Origin: Microbacterium sp. 2FI
GTDB lineage: Bacteria > Actinomycetota > Actinomycetes > Actinomycetales > Microbacteriaceae
Direction: 5' to 3'
Assembly (NCBI RefSeq): GCF_005502885.1
Contig: NZ_SCMR01000003.1
Coordinates: 186,001-250,000 of the forward strand
DNA: 64,000 nt
Both the position numbers and the translations under genes were made by a program. The notes beneath the pieces were generated by a model. That model did no database searches and was not told where the DNA came from. It saw nothing but the letters and a program-made list of their open reading frames with translations. Below, one piece after another: positions 18,057 to 28,426 of the stretch (position 1 is its first letter; each line of letters starts with the position of its first letter).

Positions 18057-18998
18057 CTACGGGGTCAGTGTGACCTTGCCGTCGACCCCGGCCTCGACGA
18101 GGCGGTGTGACTCTGCCGCGTCTGCGAGCGGAAGCGCCGGGCCGAGCTCGATCGAGAACCGCCCGGCTGCGAGCAGCGCGAGTGCGACGGGAACGGCCTC
18201 GGCGCGCCAGCCCTGCTGTCGCGGCGTCAGGGGCTCGGGCGACCCACCCGAGAAGGCGCGGATGCCGAGGGCTGCGGCATCCCGCCCGCGAACGAGCGTC
18301 GCGATGCGCGACCGGTCGGCGACGAGATCGACCGAGGTCTGCAGGGCCTCGTCGGTGCCGGCCGCGTCGAGCGCGACCGTGATGCCGTCGGGTGCGAGTT
18401 CCCGCACGCGGTCGGTGAGCCCGTCGCCGTAGGCGACCGGGGTCGCGCCGAGCGCGCGTACGCGGTCGAACCGGCGCTCGGATGACGTGGCGATCACGCG
18501 CGCGCCCCACAGCACCGCGAACTGGACGGCGGCCTGACCGACCGCCCCCGAGCCGCCGTGGATGAGTAGCGTGTCGCCCGGACCGACGGCGAGCGAGCGC
18601 AGAGCCTGATAGGCCGTGCCGATCGGGATGCCGAGGGCGGCGCCTTCTGCAGCGCTCACGCCCGCGGGGCGGGGGAACACCCGCGACGCGTCGACGACGA
18701 CATCGGTCGCGTACGAACCCCTGGCACCGAAGAATGCGACGGGCTCGCCCGGGCGGAGGCCGTCGACGCCGGCGCCGACCGCCGTGACGACGCCGGCGCC
18801 GTCGCTGCCGACGCGTCGAGGGCCGTCGAGCGGGGTCGAGGCGCGCAGACCCGCGCGCAGCTTGTAGTCGATCGGGTTCACGCCTGCCGCCTGGACGCGG
18901 ATCGCGACCTCGCCGTCGCCGGGAAGGGCCTCGGAGATCTCGATCTCGTGCAGGACCTCGGCGCCGCCGAACGCGGTGTGGACGATTGCTCTGGTCAT
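18057..18998 (-). CDS. NADP-dependent zinc-free alcohol dehydrogenase / quinone oxidoreductase family (MDR)
   Basis: A 313-residue medium-chain dehydrogenase/reductase. The GroES-like N-terminal half contains GVNPIDYKLRAG and the catalytic-domain GSDGAGVV, and the Rossmann half contains LLIHGGSGAVGQAAVQFA. It lacks the Cys ligands for structural zinc, as expected of the quinone-oxidoreductase branch (QorA/YhdH-like). It probably reduces quinones or enones with NADPH. The ATG at 18998 lies 9 bases after a TAGATT element. It is followed after 57 bases by the sulfhydrylase gene on the same strand. Confidence 0.88.
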   Translation of the reverse strand: MTRAIVHTAFGGAEVLHEIEISEALPGDGEVAIRVQAAGVNPIDYKLRAGLRASTPLDGPRRVGSDGAGVVTAVGAGVDGLRPGEPVAFFGARGSYATDVVVDASRVFPRPAGVSAAEGAALGIPIGTAYQALRSLAVGPGDTLLIHGGSGAVGQAAVQFAVLWGARVIATSSERRFDRVRALGATPVAYGDGLTDRVRELAPDGITVALDAAGTDEALQTSVDLVADRSRIATLVRGRDAAALGIRAFSGGSPEPLTPRQQGWRAEAVPVALALLAAGRFSIELGPALPLADAAESHRLVEAGVDGKVTLTP

Positions 18999-19022
18999 GA
19001 TGGGGCCAATCTACTCGCGCAC

Positions 19023-22000
19023 CTACTCGCGCGACGCCTTCTGGATGCGCTGCAGCGACACCGCCTCGGCGGTGCCGAGGTGCTGTGCGAACAGGCTCAC
19101 GCGGTACTCCTCGAGCAGCCAGCGGGTGCGCGTGAGCGCCGGGGAGGCGTCGGCGGGGAGCGGCAGCGTGCCACCGGCCTCGGCGAAGACGGATGCCGCC
19201 CGCTCGAACTCGGTGAGCCGCTGGCGATCGCGACCGGGGCTGTCGGCGAGCACGTTCAAGCGTTCGAGAGCACCGCGGAGATACCGCGGCAGATGCGCGA
19301 GCCGCGCGAGGCCGATGCGCGATGCGAAGCCCGGGAACACGAGCCCCGCGACCTGGGCCTTGACGTCGCCGAGCGAGCCGAGGAGCACCATCGAGTTCTG
19401 CGCGCGCATCGCGCGCTCGACGTCACGGGTCGCCGTGAGGATGCGGGCGACGAGCGAGACGGCGTCGAACAGCTCGTCGACGACGACGGCCGACAGCGCG
19501 TCGCGCACCCGATCGAAGTCGGCGCGGGTGCGGATCACCCCGTCGCCGACGGTGCGCGCGATGACGGCATCGGCGACGGCGACACGACAGTCTTCGATGA
19601 GCGCCTTCGCCGACGCGTACGGGGATGCTGCGAGCGCGAGCTTCTCGGCGGAGGTCAGGTGCTCGAGAACATATGCCGACGGCGACGGCACCGCGAGCAG
19701 CACGAGGCGCCGTGCGCCCGCGCGGGTGGCGGATTCGGCGGCCGCAGGCGTCGTCTGGATGCGCAGCGACACGCTCGCGCCGTCGTCGACGAGCGACGGG
19801 TAGCCGCGCACGACGCCGCCGGCGACCCGGGTGTCGACGACGTCGGGGAGGTCGTCGAAGGTCCAGGCGGTGAGGCCGGACTGCTCGGCTACGGGAGGAG
19901 CGGCCGCCGGGGCGGGAGTGCGCTTCGTCTCAGGGCTTCGCTCCTCGCTCTGGGACCCGGGAGCGGTCAGCGACCCGCGGGTGAGGGTCTGCGAGACGGC
20001 GTCTCGCGCGCGCTGCGAGAGACGCTGCTGCAGGTCGCCGAGGTCGCGGCTCGACCCGACCGCGCGGCCGCGCGCGTCGACGGCGCGGAACGAGACGCGC
20101 AGGTGCCCGGGGACGCGCTCGAGATCGAAGTCGGCCGCGGTCACCGGCTGGTTCGCGACGCGCTGGATGCGGGAGGCGAGCGCATCGCGGAGCGCTGTCG
20201 GCGGAAGACCCTCGTGCGACTCCGGTCCGCTGCCGGCGAGATCCGCGGCGAAGGTCGCCGCCCAGTCCGCGGCCGGCACCACGTGACGGCGGATCGCCTT
20301 CGGAAGCGAGCGGAGGAGACCGGCGATCAGCTCGTCGCGCAGCCCCGGAACCTGCCAGTCGAACCCGTCGTCGCGCAGCTGTGCGAGGAGGGCGAGCGGC
20401 ACGACCGCGGTGACGCCGTCGTCGGCGGCGCCCGGCTCGAAGCGGTAGGCGAGCGAGAGCACCTGGTCTCCCTGTCGCCACCGCGCGGGGAAGTCGCGTT
20501 CGTCGCCGCGCGACGCCTCGTCGACGAGGTCGGCCTCGGTCATGTCGAGAAGCCGCGGCGTGCGGGCGGCGGCATCCCGCCACCACGCCTCGAAAGAGCG
20601 CAGGTCGAAGACGTCTCGCGGAAGGCGCGCGTCGTAGAACGCGTACACGGCCTCGTCGCCCACGAGGATGTCGCGGCGCCGCTCGCGCTCCTCGACCTTC
20701 TCGAGGCGGCGGCGGAGCTCGAGGTTCCGCCGCTCGAAGGCGGTGAGCCGCTTGTCGAGGTGCGACGAGTCCCATTCGCCGTCGACGAGCGCGTGGCGCA
20801 CGAACAGCTCGCGCGCGAGCGGCCGGTCGAAGCGCGAGAGCTGCACCCGGCGCTTCGGGATGATCTCGACGCCGAAGAGCGTCACCTTCTCGTACGCGGA
20901 TGCCGCGCCCTGCGTCTTCGACCAATGGGGCTCGCTCAGCTGCCGCTTGGCGAGATCGCCCGCGAGCGACTCCGCCCAGGCCGGATCGATCGCGGCGACG
21001 GTGCGGGCGAAGAGCCGCGACGTCTCGACGAGCTCGGCGGCCATGACCGCGGTCGGGCGCTTCTTCTTGAGCCCGGAGCCGGGGAAGATCGCGAAGCGCG
21101 CTCCGCGCGCGCCGAGGTAGTCCGCGCCGCCGCGGGTGGGAGCGGACTTCGCCGCGGGGCGTGTGCGCTCGTCGATGATCCCGATGTGCGAGAGGAGCCC
21201 GGCCAGGATCGCCTTGTGCACCTCGTCGGGGTCGGCCGACGTGATGGCGGCAGCGGCCGCCGCGCCGCCGCGGGCCTTCTTGCCGATGAGCGTGCTCAGC
21301 TGGCGGTGGACGTCGACCCACTCCCGCACGCGCACGTAGTTCAGGTGCTCGGCGCGGCACATGCGGCGGAAGGCGCTCGAGCCGAGGGCGGCCTGCTGCT
21401 CCTGCAGGTGGTTCCACAGGTTCAGCAGACTCAGGAAGTCGCTGGTCGGGTCGGCGAAGCGTGCATGGAGGCGGTCGGCCTCTTCGCGGCGCTCCTCCGG
21501 CCGCTCGCGGACGTCCTGGATCGACATGCCCGCGACGATCGGGAGAAGCGCGGCGAGAACGCCCGTCCGCTCAGCCTCGACGAGCATGCGCGCGAAGCGC
21601 GGGTCGATCGGCAGCCGCGCGATCTGGCGGCCGATGGTGGTGAGCGTCGTGCCGCCGCGCTCGGGCGCGACGGCGCCCAGCTCGATCAGCAGGTCGAAGG
21701 CAGCTTTGACGCCGCGCGAGTCGGGGGGCGTGAGGAAGGGGAACGCCGTGATGTCGCCGAAGCCGAGCGCGAGCATCTGCAGGATGACGGCGGCGAGGCT
21801 CGTGCGCAGGATCTCGGGCTCGGTGAACGCGTCGCGTGTCGTGAAGTCGTCCTCGCCGTAGAGGCGGATCGCGATGCCCGGCGACGTTCGGCCGGCGCGG
21901 CCCGAGCGCTGCTGCGCCGACGCCTGCGAGATCGCCTCGATCGGGAGCTGCTGGATCTTCGTGCGATTGCTGTAGCGCGAGATGCGCGCGGTGCCGGTGT

Positions 22001-22919
22001 CGACGACGTAGCGGATGCCGGGGACGGTGAGGCTGGTCTCGGCCACGTTCGTGGCGAGGATCACGCGGCGCCGGACGCCCGCGACCGCCGAGCGCTCGAA
22101 CACACGGTGCTGTTCGGCGGCAGAGAGGCGGCCGTAGAGCGGCAGCACCTCGGTCGGTGCGGCATCCTTCGCGTACATTCCCCGCACGGCATCCGTCGCA
22201 TCGCGGATCTCCGCCTCGCCGGGGAGGAACACGAGAACATCCCCCGCCGGCTCGCGGTCGAGTTCGCGCAGGGCGCCCGTGATGCCGTCGACGTCGTCGT
22301 CGGCATCGGCGGTGCGCGGACGGTAGCGGATCTCGACCGGGTAGGTGCGGCCCGAGACCTCGATGACGGGAGCAGGAGTGCCGTCGGGGGCGGCGAAGTG
22401 CCGGGCGAAGCTCTCGGGGTCGATCGTGGCGCTGGTGACGATCACCTTCAGGTCGGGGCGCTGGGGGAGGATGCGGGTGAGGTAGCCGATCAGGAAGTCG
22501 ACGTTGAGCGAGCGTTCGTGCGCTTCGTCGACGATGATCGTGTCGTAGCGGCGCAGCAGTCGATCGCGATGGATCTCGTTGAGGAGGATGCCGTCGGTCA
22601 TGAGCGCGACGCGCGTGTCGGCCGACACCTTGTCGGTGAAGCGCACCTTGTAGCCGACGGTCGAGCCGAGTGGAACCTGCAGCTCTTCGGCGATGCGCTC
22701 GGCGATCGTGCGGGCGGCGATGCGCCGGGGCTGCGTGTGCGCGATGCGCTCGCGACCGAGCTCGAGACAGATCTTCGGCAGCTGGGTCGTCTTGCCCGAT
22801 CCGGTCGCGCCGGCAACGATCACGACCTGGTTGTCGCGGATGGCGCGCGCGATCTCGTCCCGTGCGGCGCTGACGGGCAGCTCCGGCGGGTAGATGATCA
22901 CGGGTTCGGGCGCGGGCAT
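19023..22919 (-). CDS. hrpA: ATP-dependent RNA helicase HrpA (DEAH box)
   Basis: A 1298-residue protein, almost exactly the length of E. coli HrpA. The order is DEAH helicase core (GATGSGKTTQ near residue 36, DEAHERS near 140, SATID, then QRSGRAGRTSPG of motif VI), helicase-associated HA2 domain, OB-fold, and the long C-terminal DUF3418 region. HrpA resolves collided ribosomes and acts in mRNA processing. The ATG at 22919 is chosen because it precedes the conserved IYPPELPVSAARDEI and follows a GAAGG site; the frame upstream of it is non-conserved. It is divergent from the aldo/keto reductase, and the MDR gene's start lies 24 bases beyond its stop on the same strand. Confidence 0.94.
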   Translation of the reverse strand: MPAPEPVIIYPPELPVSAARDEIARAIRDNQVVIVAGATGSGKTTQLPKICLELGRERIAHTQPRRIAARTIAERIAEELQVPLGSTVGYKVRFTDKVSADTRVALMTDGILLNEIHRDRLLRRYDTIIVDEAHERSLNVDFLIGYLTRILPQRPDLKVIVTSATIDPESFARHFAAPDGTPAPVIEVSGRTYPVEIRYRPRTADADDDVDGITGALRELDREPAGDVLVFLPGEAEIRDATDAVRGMYAKDAAPTEVLPLYGRLSAAEQHRVFERSAVAGVRRRVILATNVAETSLTVPGIRYVVDTGTARISRYSNRTKIQQLPIEAISQASAQQRSGRAGRTSPGIAIRLYGEDDFTTRDAFTEPEILRTSLAAVILQMLALGFGDITAFPFLTPPDSRGVKAAFDLLIELGAVAPERGGTTLTTIGRQIARLPIDPRFARMLVEAERTGVLAALLPIVAGMSIQDVRERPEERREEADRLHARFADPTSDFLSLLNLWNHLQEQQAALGSSAFRRMCRAEHLNYVRVREWVDVHRQLSTLIGKKARGGAAAAAAITSADPDEVHKAILAGLLSHIGIIDERTRPAAKSAPTRGGADYLGARGARFAIFPGSGLKKKRPTAVMAAELVETSRLFARTVAAIDPAWAESLAGDLAKRQLSEPHWSKTQGAASAYEKVTLFGVEIIPKRRVQLSRFDRPLARELFVRHALVDGEWDSSHLDKRLTAFERRNLELRRRLEKVEERERRRDILVGDEAVYAFYDARLPRDVFDLRSFEAWWRDAAARTPRLLDMTEADLVDEASRGDERDFPARWRQGDQVLSLAYRFEPGAADDGVTAVVPLALLAQLRDDGFDWQVPGLRDELIAGLLRSLPKAIRRHVVPAADWAATFAADLAGSGPESHEGLPPTALRDALASRIQRVANQPVTAADFDLERVPGHLRVSFRAVDARGRAVGSSRDLGDLQQRLSQRARDAVSQTLTRGSLTAPGSQSEERSPETKRTPAPAAAPPVAEQSGLTAWTFDDLPDVVDTRVAGGVVRGYPSLVDDGASVSLRIQTTPAAAESATRAGARRLVLLAVPSPSAYVLEHLTSAEKLALAASPYASAKALIEDCRVAVADAVIARTVGDGVIRTRADFDRVRDALSAVVVDELFDAVSLVARILTATRDVERAMRAQNSMVLLGSLGDVKAQVAGLVFPGFASRIGLARLAHLPRYLRGALERLNVLADSPGRDRQRLTEFERAASVFAEAGGTLPLPADASPALTRTRWLLEEYRVSLFAQHLGTAEAVSLQRIQKASRE

Positions 22920-23079
22920 AGCCTTCGATCGTACTGCGCATGGCGCCCGGGCCGGCGTCCCGCGGGACCCACGCGCGCGGATCTGCAATGGCGGTGGTAC
23001 CGCATCGACCGTGTGGGCTTTCCTCTGCTCCGCCGGCTGCCGAACCAAGGACTCCCGCCACCGCGCCCGAACCCGCGCC

Positions 23080-23928
<849 letters not shown>

Positions 23929-23955
23929 TCGGCTGCCCGACGGACCGGCGCCGAC

Positions 23956-25806
23956 ATGGCCTCCCGACTCGCCGACACCACGAGCCCGTACCTGCGGGCG
24001 CACGCCGACAATCCGGTTTCGTGGTTCCCGTGGGGTGAGGAGGCCTTTGCGCGGGCGCGCGAGCGAGATGTGCCGGTGATGGTGTCGATCGGCTACTCGA
24101 CGTGCCACTGGTGCCATGTGATGGCGCGCGAGTCGTTCGCCGACGCCGCGACGGCCGCCGACCTCGACGCCGGCTTCGTCGCGATCAAGGTCGACCGCGA
24201 AGAGCATCCCGAGGTGGATGCCGCCTACATGGCGGCCGCAGCGGCGTTCACGCCGAGCCTCGGCTGGCCACTGACGGTGTTCACGACCCCCGAGGGGCAC
24301 CCTTTCTTCGCGGGAACCTACTTCCCGCCCGAGCCGCGCGGCGGCCTCCCCGCGTTCCGCCAGGTGCTCGCGGCCGTGCGCGAGGCCTGGAGCGAACGCC
24401 GCGAGCAGATCGACGGCACGGCCGCGGCGATCGTGTCGGCACTCGCCGAGGTGCGGGCGAGCGCTGCCGACGAACGGTCGGGCGACGGGGCGGCGCCGCC
24501 CTCGGTCGACGCGCTCGCCGCGGCGGCACGCGCGCTCGCGGCGCGCGAGGATGCCGAGTACGGCGGTTTCGGCGGTGGTGACCCGTCGGCGCCGAAGTTC
24601 CCCGTCGCGACGGCACTGCGGTTCCTGCAGGCGCGCGCGATCCGCGAGGCGGCGGGCGCAGCATCCGTCGTCGCCGATCGCGCGCTCGTCGCGATGGCGG
24701 CGTCGCCGCTTCGAGACGGTGTCGAAGGCGGCTTCTTCCGCTACGCGACGCGGCGCGACTGGACGGTGCCGCATTACGAGCGGATGCTGACCGACAACGC
24801 GCAGCTGCTCGACGTCGCCCTCGACGCCGGCGACGAGCGCAGCGCGCGCGGCATCGCGGGTTTCCTCCTCGACGTGGTCCTGCAGCCGTCGGGAGGGTTC
24901 GGTGCGGCTCAGGACTCGGAGTCGTGGATCGACGGCGCACGCAGCGAGGGCGGGTACTACGCGAGGGATGCCGCCGCCCGCGCGGCGCTGAGTCCTCCGG
25001 CCGTCGACGGCAAGATCGTCACCGGATGGAACGGGCTCGCCATCGGCGCCCTCGCCCGTGCCGGGTCGCGCCTCGACGAACCTCGCTGGATCGAAGCTGC
25101 ACGCCGCGCGGCGGAGGCGGTGCTGACGACGAACGTCTCGCCCGGCGGAGCTCTGGTGCGAGCATCCCTCGACGAGATCCCCTCGCATGCCCGGGCCACC
25201 CTCGCCGACTACGGACAGCTGGCGGGCGGCCTCATCGCGCTCGCCGTCGCCTCGGGCGATCCTGTCTTCGCGGTGCGGGCGCGCGAGCTCGTCGACGCGT
25301 GCACGCGCGGCGATGCCGAGCCGACGGCTCCCGGCGGCGGGGATCCGATGCTGGTCGCGCACGGCATCGCGGCGCCGGATGCCGCCTCCGACGGGGACGA
25401 GCCTTCAGGCCCGGCATCCCTCGCCGACGCATCCCTCGCGCTCTGGACGCTGGGTACCGGCGACCGCTACCGCGAGCTCGCCGCACGCATCGTGACCCGG
25501 CATGCCCCCGCCGCTCTCGCGCAGCCCCTCGCGCACGGATCGCTGCTGCGCGCGGCGGCCGCGCTCGCGACGGCACCGCACCAGATCGTCGTCGTCGCCG
25601 ATGAGCCGGCGGCGCGGCTCGCGGCGGCGGCGCACGCCAAGCGCCCCGACCTCGTCGCCGTCGCAACGACCGATCAGGCGCGCGCGTGGTCGGCTGCGGG
25701 CTTCACGCTGTTCGACGGGCGGACCACGCAGCAAGGCCGTCCGACGGCCTACGACTGCAGCGATTTCGTCTGCCGACTGCCGGTCACCGACCCGGCGCAC
25801 CTGTGA
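23956..25806 (+). CDS. Thioredoxin-domain protein of the DUF255/YyaL (spermatogenesis-associated 20) family
   Basis: A 616-residue protein. The N-terminal ~170 residues are the DUF255 thioredoxin-like domain with the diagnostic STCHWCHVM (Cys50, Cys53), [11 protein letters not shown] and GWPLTVF. The rest is an alpha/alpha-barrel resembling N-acyl-glucosamine epimerases and cellobiose epimerases, with the conserved [16 protein letters not shown] block and EDSE-like motif ([17 protein letters not shown]). Length is slightly below the usual ~670. The family is widely conserved with no settled biochemical role. The ATG at 23956 lies 27 bases after the AKR stop. It ends 7 bases from the convergent mannosyltransferase. 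Confidence 0.9.
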   Translation: MASRLADTTSPYLRAHADNPVSWFPWGEEAFARARERDVPVMVSIGYSTCHWCHVMARESFADAATAADLDAGFVAIKVDREEHPEVDAAYMAAAAAFTPSLGWPLTVFTTPEGHPFFAGTYFPPEPRGGLPAFRQVLAAVREAWSERREQIDGTAAAIVSALAEVRASAADERSGDGAAPPSVDALAAAARALAAREDAEYGGFGGGDPSAPKFPVATALRFLQARAIREAAGAASVVADRALVAMAASPLRDGVEGGFFRYATRRDWTVPHYERMLTDNAQLLDVALDAGDERSARGIAGFLLDVVLQPSGGFGAAQDSESWIDGARSEGGYYARDAAARAALSPPAVDGKIVTGWNGLAIGALARAGSRLDEPRWIEAARRAAEAVLTTNVSPGGALVRASLDEIPSHARATLADYGQLAGGLIALAVASGDPVFAVRARELVDACTRGDAEPTAPGGGDPMLVAHGIAAPDAASDGDEPSGPASLADASLALWTLGTGDRYRELAARIVTRHAPAALAQPLAHGSLLRAAAALATAPHQIVVVADEPAARLAAAAHAKRPDLVAVATTDQARAWSAAGFTLFDGRTTQQGRPTAYDCSDFVCRLPVTDPAHL

Positions 25807-25813
25807 CAACGCG

Positions 25814-27430
25814 CTACGCGCCCCACGACGCCAGCCACATGTGGCTGTGCCAGAACTCGTACGGCACCGCGACGGCCGCGACGACCGGATACCAGTAGAT
25901 CGACAGCGCGACGGAGACCCCGAGGAACACCCACACGAGCCGCTGCCCGGTGAGGCGCCGATAGTCCTCGGCGTGCCGGGGTCCGGCGATGTCGCGCAGC
26001 GCGAACGTGAGCGCGAGCAGCATGAAGGGGAGTGTCAGCACCGTGTAGAACTGGAACACCGTGCGATCGGGATAGAAGAGCCACGGCACGTAGGTGACGC
26101 CGATCCCGGTCAGCACGAGCGCGTAGCGCCAGTCGCGCGCGACGACGAACCGATAGGCGAGGTAGAGCACCGCCGCGACGCCCGCGTACCAGATGAGCGG
26201 ATTCGGCAGCGTCGAGATCGCGCGCGTTCCCTCCGGATCCGTGCGGAAGTACATCATCGTCGGCCGGATCAGCAGCGGCCACTGCCAGGCCGGGCTGTCG
26301 TAGGTGTGGGGCGAGGTGATCCGGGACGCCGCACCGAACATCGTGACGTGGTACTGCCAGAGGCTCTGGAACGCCACCGGCACCCACGACCACACGCCTG
26401 TCGCGGGCGCGGCATCGGCGGAGTGCCGGTCATACCCGCCGTCGGTGACGAGCCACCCCGTCCACGACGCGATGTAGACGAGGACGGCGACCGGCACGAG
26501 CAGCGTGAACGTCGCGACGCCCTGTCGCAGCGCGTCGGCCGGCCACAACCGCACGCCTGCGCGGCGTCGCGCCAGCGCGTCGGTCACGACGAGGTAGATC
26601 CCGAGTCCGGCGAGCACCCACACGCCCGACCATTTGACGGCGGATGCCGCACCCAGCGCCACGCCGGCGGCGAGGATCCAGGGCCGGTTCCACAGCACCG
26701 GACCCCACGCCGGCGGTTCGTCGCCGTCGGCGCGTGCTGCGACCGTCATCGCGATGCGTGCCATGGTCCGCTCTCGATCGAGCAGCACGAAGAGGAAGCC
26801 GAGCAGCACGAAGAAGGTCAGCGGCATGTCGAGGAGCGCCACACGGCTCATCGAGATCGCGAGCCCGTCGATCGCCATGAGCAGGCCCGCGACGACGGCG
26901 AATGTCGTCGAGCGGGTCAGGCGTTTGGCGAGCAGCATCAGCACGAGGACGGCGGCGATGCCGAGGAGCGCGGTCGTGATGCGCCAGCCCCAGCCGGTCG
27001 TCGGGCCGAGGGCGCCCATGCCGAGCGCGATGATCCACTTCCCGAGCGGGGGATGCACGACGAAGGCGGGGTCGGTGGTGAACGCGCCGACGTCGCCTGA
27101 GAGGAAGCGCTCGTTCGCGTCGGACGGCCACGCGCCCTCGTAGCCGAGCTGCGACAGGGTCCACGCGTCCTTGACGTAGTAGGTCTCGTCGAACTGGTTC
27201 ATCAGGTCGTGCGGGTTCGCGAGATCCCAGAGGCGGGGCACCGCCGCGATCAGCAGCACGAGCGCCGGGCCGAGCCAGTCGTAGAGGCGGGCCGCACGGG
27301 GATCCGTCGCGAGCCGCTCCCGGAAGCGGTCGTACAGACTCGGCCGCGGCATGGGCGGCAGCAGCGGTGGCAGCAGCTGTGGCGGTGTCCCGACGGGCGC
27401 GGTCGCGTCCGGTCGGGTCTCGTGCGTCAC
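25814..27430 (-). CDS. Dolichyl-phosphate-mannose--protein mannosyltransferase (PMT, GT39)
   Basis: A 538-residue polytopic glycosyltransferase with a GT39 N-terminus. PRLWDLANPHDLMNQFDETYYVKDAW includes the catalytic Asp-Glu pair (residues ~81-82). HPPLGKWIIALG and a set of about ten hydrophobic helices follow, with a C-terminal PMT_4TMC-like part ending in FWHSHMWLASWG. It transfers mannose from polyprenyl phosphate to Ser/Thr of proteins while they cross the membrane by Sec. The GTG at 27430 is chosen because it lies 6 bases after TACACT (leaderless). A divergent pair with rsmI is the standard order in Actinobacteria (compare Rv1002c/Rv1003), which supports the assignment. Confidence 0.92.
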   Translation of the reverse strand: MTHETRPDATAPVGTPPQLLPPLLPPMPRPSLYDRFRERLATDPRAARLYDWLGPALVLLIAAVPRLWDLANPHDLMNQFDETYYVKDAWTLSQLGYEGAWPSDANERFLSGDVGAFTTDPAFVVHPPLGKWIIALGMGALGPTTGWGWRITTALLGIAAVLVLMLLAKRLTRSTTFAVVAGLLMAIDGLAISMSRVALLDMPLTFFVLLGFLFVLLDRERTMARIAMTVAARADGDEPPAWGPVLWNRPWILAAGVALGAASAVKWSGVWVLAGLGIYLVVTDALARRRAGVRLWPADALRQGVATFTLLVPVAVLVYIASWTGWLVTDGGYDRHSADAAPATGVWSWVPVAFQSLWQYHVTMFGAASRITSPHTYDSPAWQWPLLIRPTMMYFRTDPEGTRAISTLPNPLIWYAGVAAVLYLAYRFVVARDWRYALVLTGIGVTYVPWLFYPDRTVFQFYTVLTLPFMLLALTFALRDIAGPRHAEDYRRLTGQRLVWVFLGVSVALSIYWYPVVAAVAVPYEFWHSHMWLASWGA

Positions 27431-27436
27431 CCGGCA

Positions 27437-27442
27437 AGTGTA
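27437..27442 (-). promoter_or_regulatory. Leaderless -10 element (TACACT) for the mannosyltransferase gene
   Basis: TACACT ends 6 bases before the GTG at 27430. The opposing rsmI -10 element lies 38 bases away. Confidence 0.6.
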
Positions 27443-27479
27443 AGCGGGACGACCCTGTGACCTGCCCTGACCCGCACCG

Positions 27480-27485
27480 TAGGCT
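27480..27485 (+). promoter_or_regulatory. Leaderless -10 element (TAGGCT) for rsmI
   Basis: TAGGCT ends 6 bases before the GTG at 27492. Confidence 0.65.
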
Positions 27486-27491
27486 GGGGCC

Positions 27492-28310
27492 GTGATCATC
27501 CTCGCGGCGACGCCGATCGGAAATCTCGGGGATGCCTCGCGGCGCCTCGTCGAGGCTCTCGAACAGGTGACCGTGGTCGCAGCCGAAGACACCCGCACGA
27601 CCCAGCGCCTGCTCGCCGCCCTCGGCGTCGCCAACCGTCCGCGCCTCATCGCGTTGCACGACCACAACGAGAAGGATCGCGCGGCCGAGATCGTCGAACT
27701 CGGCCGCGAGAAGGACGTGCTGATCCTGAGCGATGCCGGCATGCCGACGGTGAGCGATCCGGGCTACGCGCTCGTCGCAGCCGCGGCCGCAGCCGGTGTC
27801 ACGGTCACCGCGATCCCCGGCCCGAGCGCCGTGCTGACCGCGCTCGCGGTGTCGGGGCTTCCGACCGACCGGTTCACGTTCGAGGGCTTCGTTCCGCGCA
27901 AGTCGGGGGAGCGGCTCACCGCCTTCCGCGCGCTCGCCGCCGAACCCCGCACGATGGTGTTCTTCGACGCGCCCACACGCGTCGCCGCGACCCTCGTCGA
28001 CATGGCCGCCGTCTTCGGGGGCGACCGCCCCGCCGCGGTGTGCCGCGAGCTGACGAAGCTCTACGAGGAGGTCGCGCGCGGCAGCCTCGTAGAGCTCGCC
28101 GCGTGGGCCGAGCCCGGGGTCCGCGGTGAACTCGTCGTGGTCGTCGCCGGGGCGGTGCCGCGCGAGGTGGCCTTCCCCGACGCGGTCGCCCAGGTGCAGG
28201 AGCTCGTGCGCGCCGGCATCCGGCTGAAGGATGCCGCCGGTGAGGTGTCGGCCCACACGGGTCACTCGAGCCGCGAGCTGTACCAGGCGGCGCTCGCGGC
28301 CCGCGGATGA
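27492..28310 (+). CDS. rsmI: 16S rRNA (cytidine(1402)-2'-O)-methyltransferase RsmI
   Basis: A 272-residue tetrapyrrole-methylase-fold enzyme. The order ATPIGNLGD (start), AEDTRTTQRLL, LHDHNE, LSDAGMPTVSDPG and IPGPSAVLTALAVSGLPTDRF is the RsmI signature. The C-terminal region includes VCRELTKLYEEV and GELVVVV, followed by the short helical extension. It 2'-O-methylates C1402 of 16S rRNA, at the decoding centre, using S-adenosylmethionine. It opens the conserved rsmI-metG-tatD run and uses a GTG start on a predicted leaderless mRNA. Confidence 0.96.
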   Translation: MIILAATPIGNLGDASRRLVEALEQVTVVAAEDTRTTQRLLAALGVANRPRLIALHDHNEKDRAAEIVELGREKDVLILSDAGMPTVSDPGYALVAAAAAAGVTVTAIPGPSAVLTALAVSGLPTDRFTFEGFVPRKSGERLTAFRALAAEPRTMVFFDAPTRVAATLVDMAAVFGGDRPAAVCRELTKLYEEVARGSLVELAAWAEPGVRGELVVVVAGAVPREVAFPDAVAQVQELVRAGIRLKDAAGEVSAHTGHSSRELYQAALAARG

Positions 28311-28414
28311 CCTGCGTCGCGCACCCGATCGCGGGGAATGTGACGAAATCGTCCTTCGCCACGCGCGGGGACCGCGCTCCTGTCACGCGGAGGGGGCGCG
28401 GCATCCGTCCCGAC

Positions 28415-28420
28415 TAGAAT
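28415..28420 (+). promoter_or_regulatory. Leaderless -10 element (TAGAAT) for metG
   Basis: TAGAAT, the best -10 match in this series, ends 6 bases before the GTG at 28427. The rest of the 116-bp gap after rsmI shows no terminator I can recognise. Confidence 0.65.
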
Positions 28421-28426
28421 CCTCGG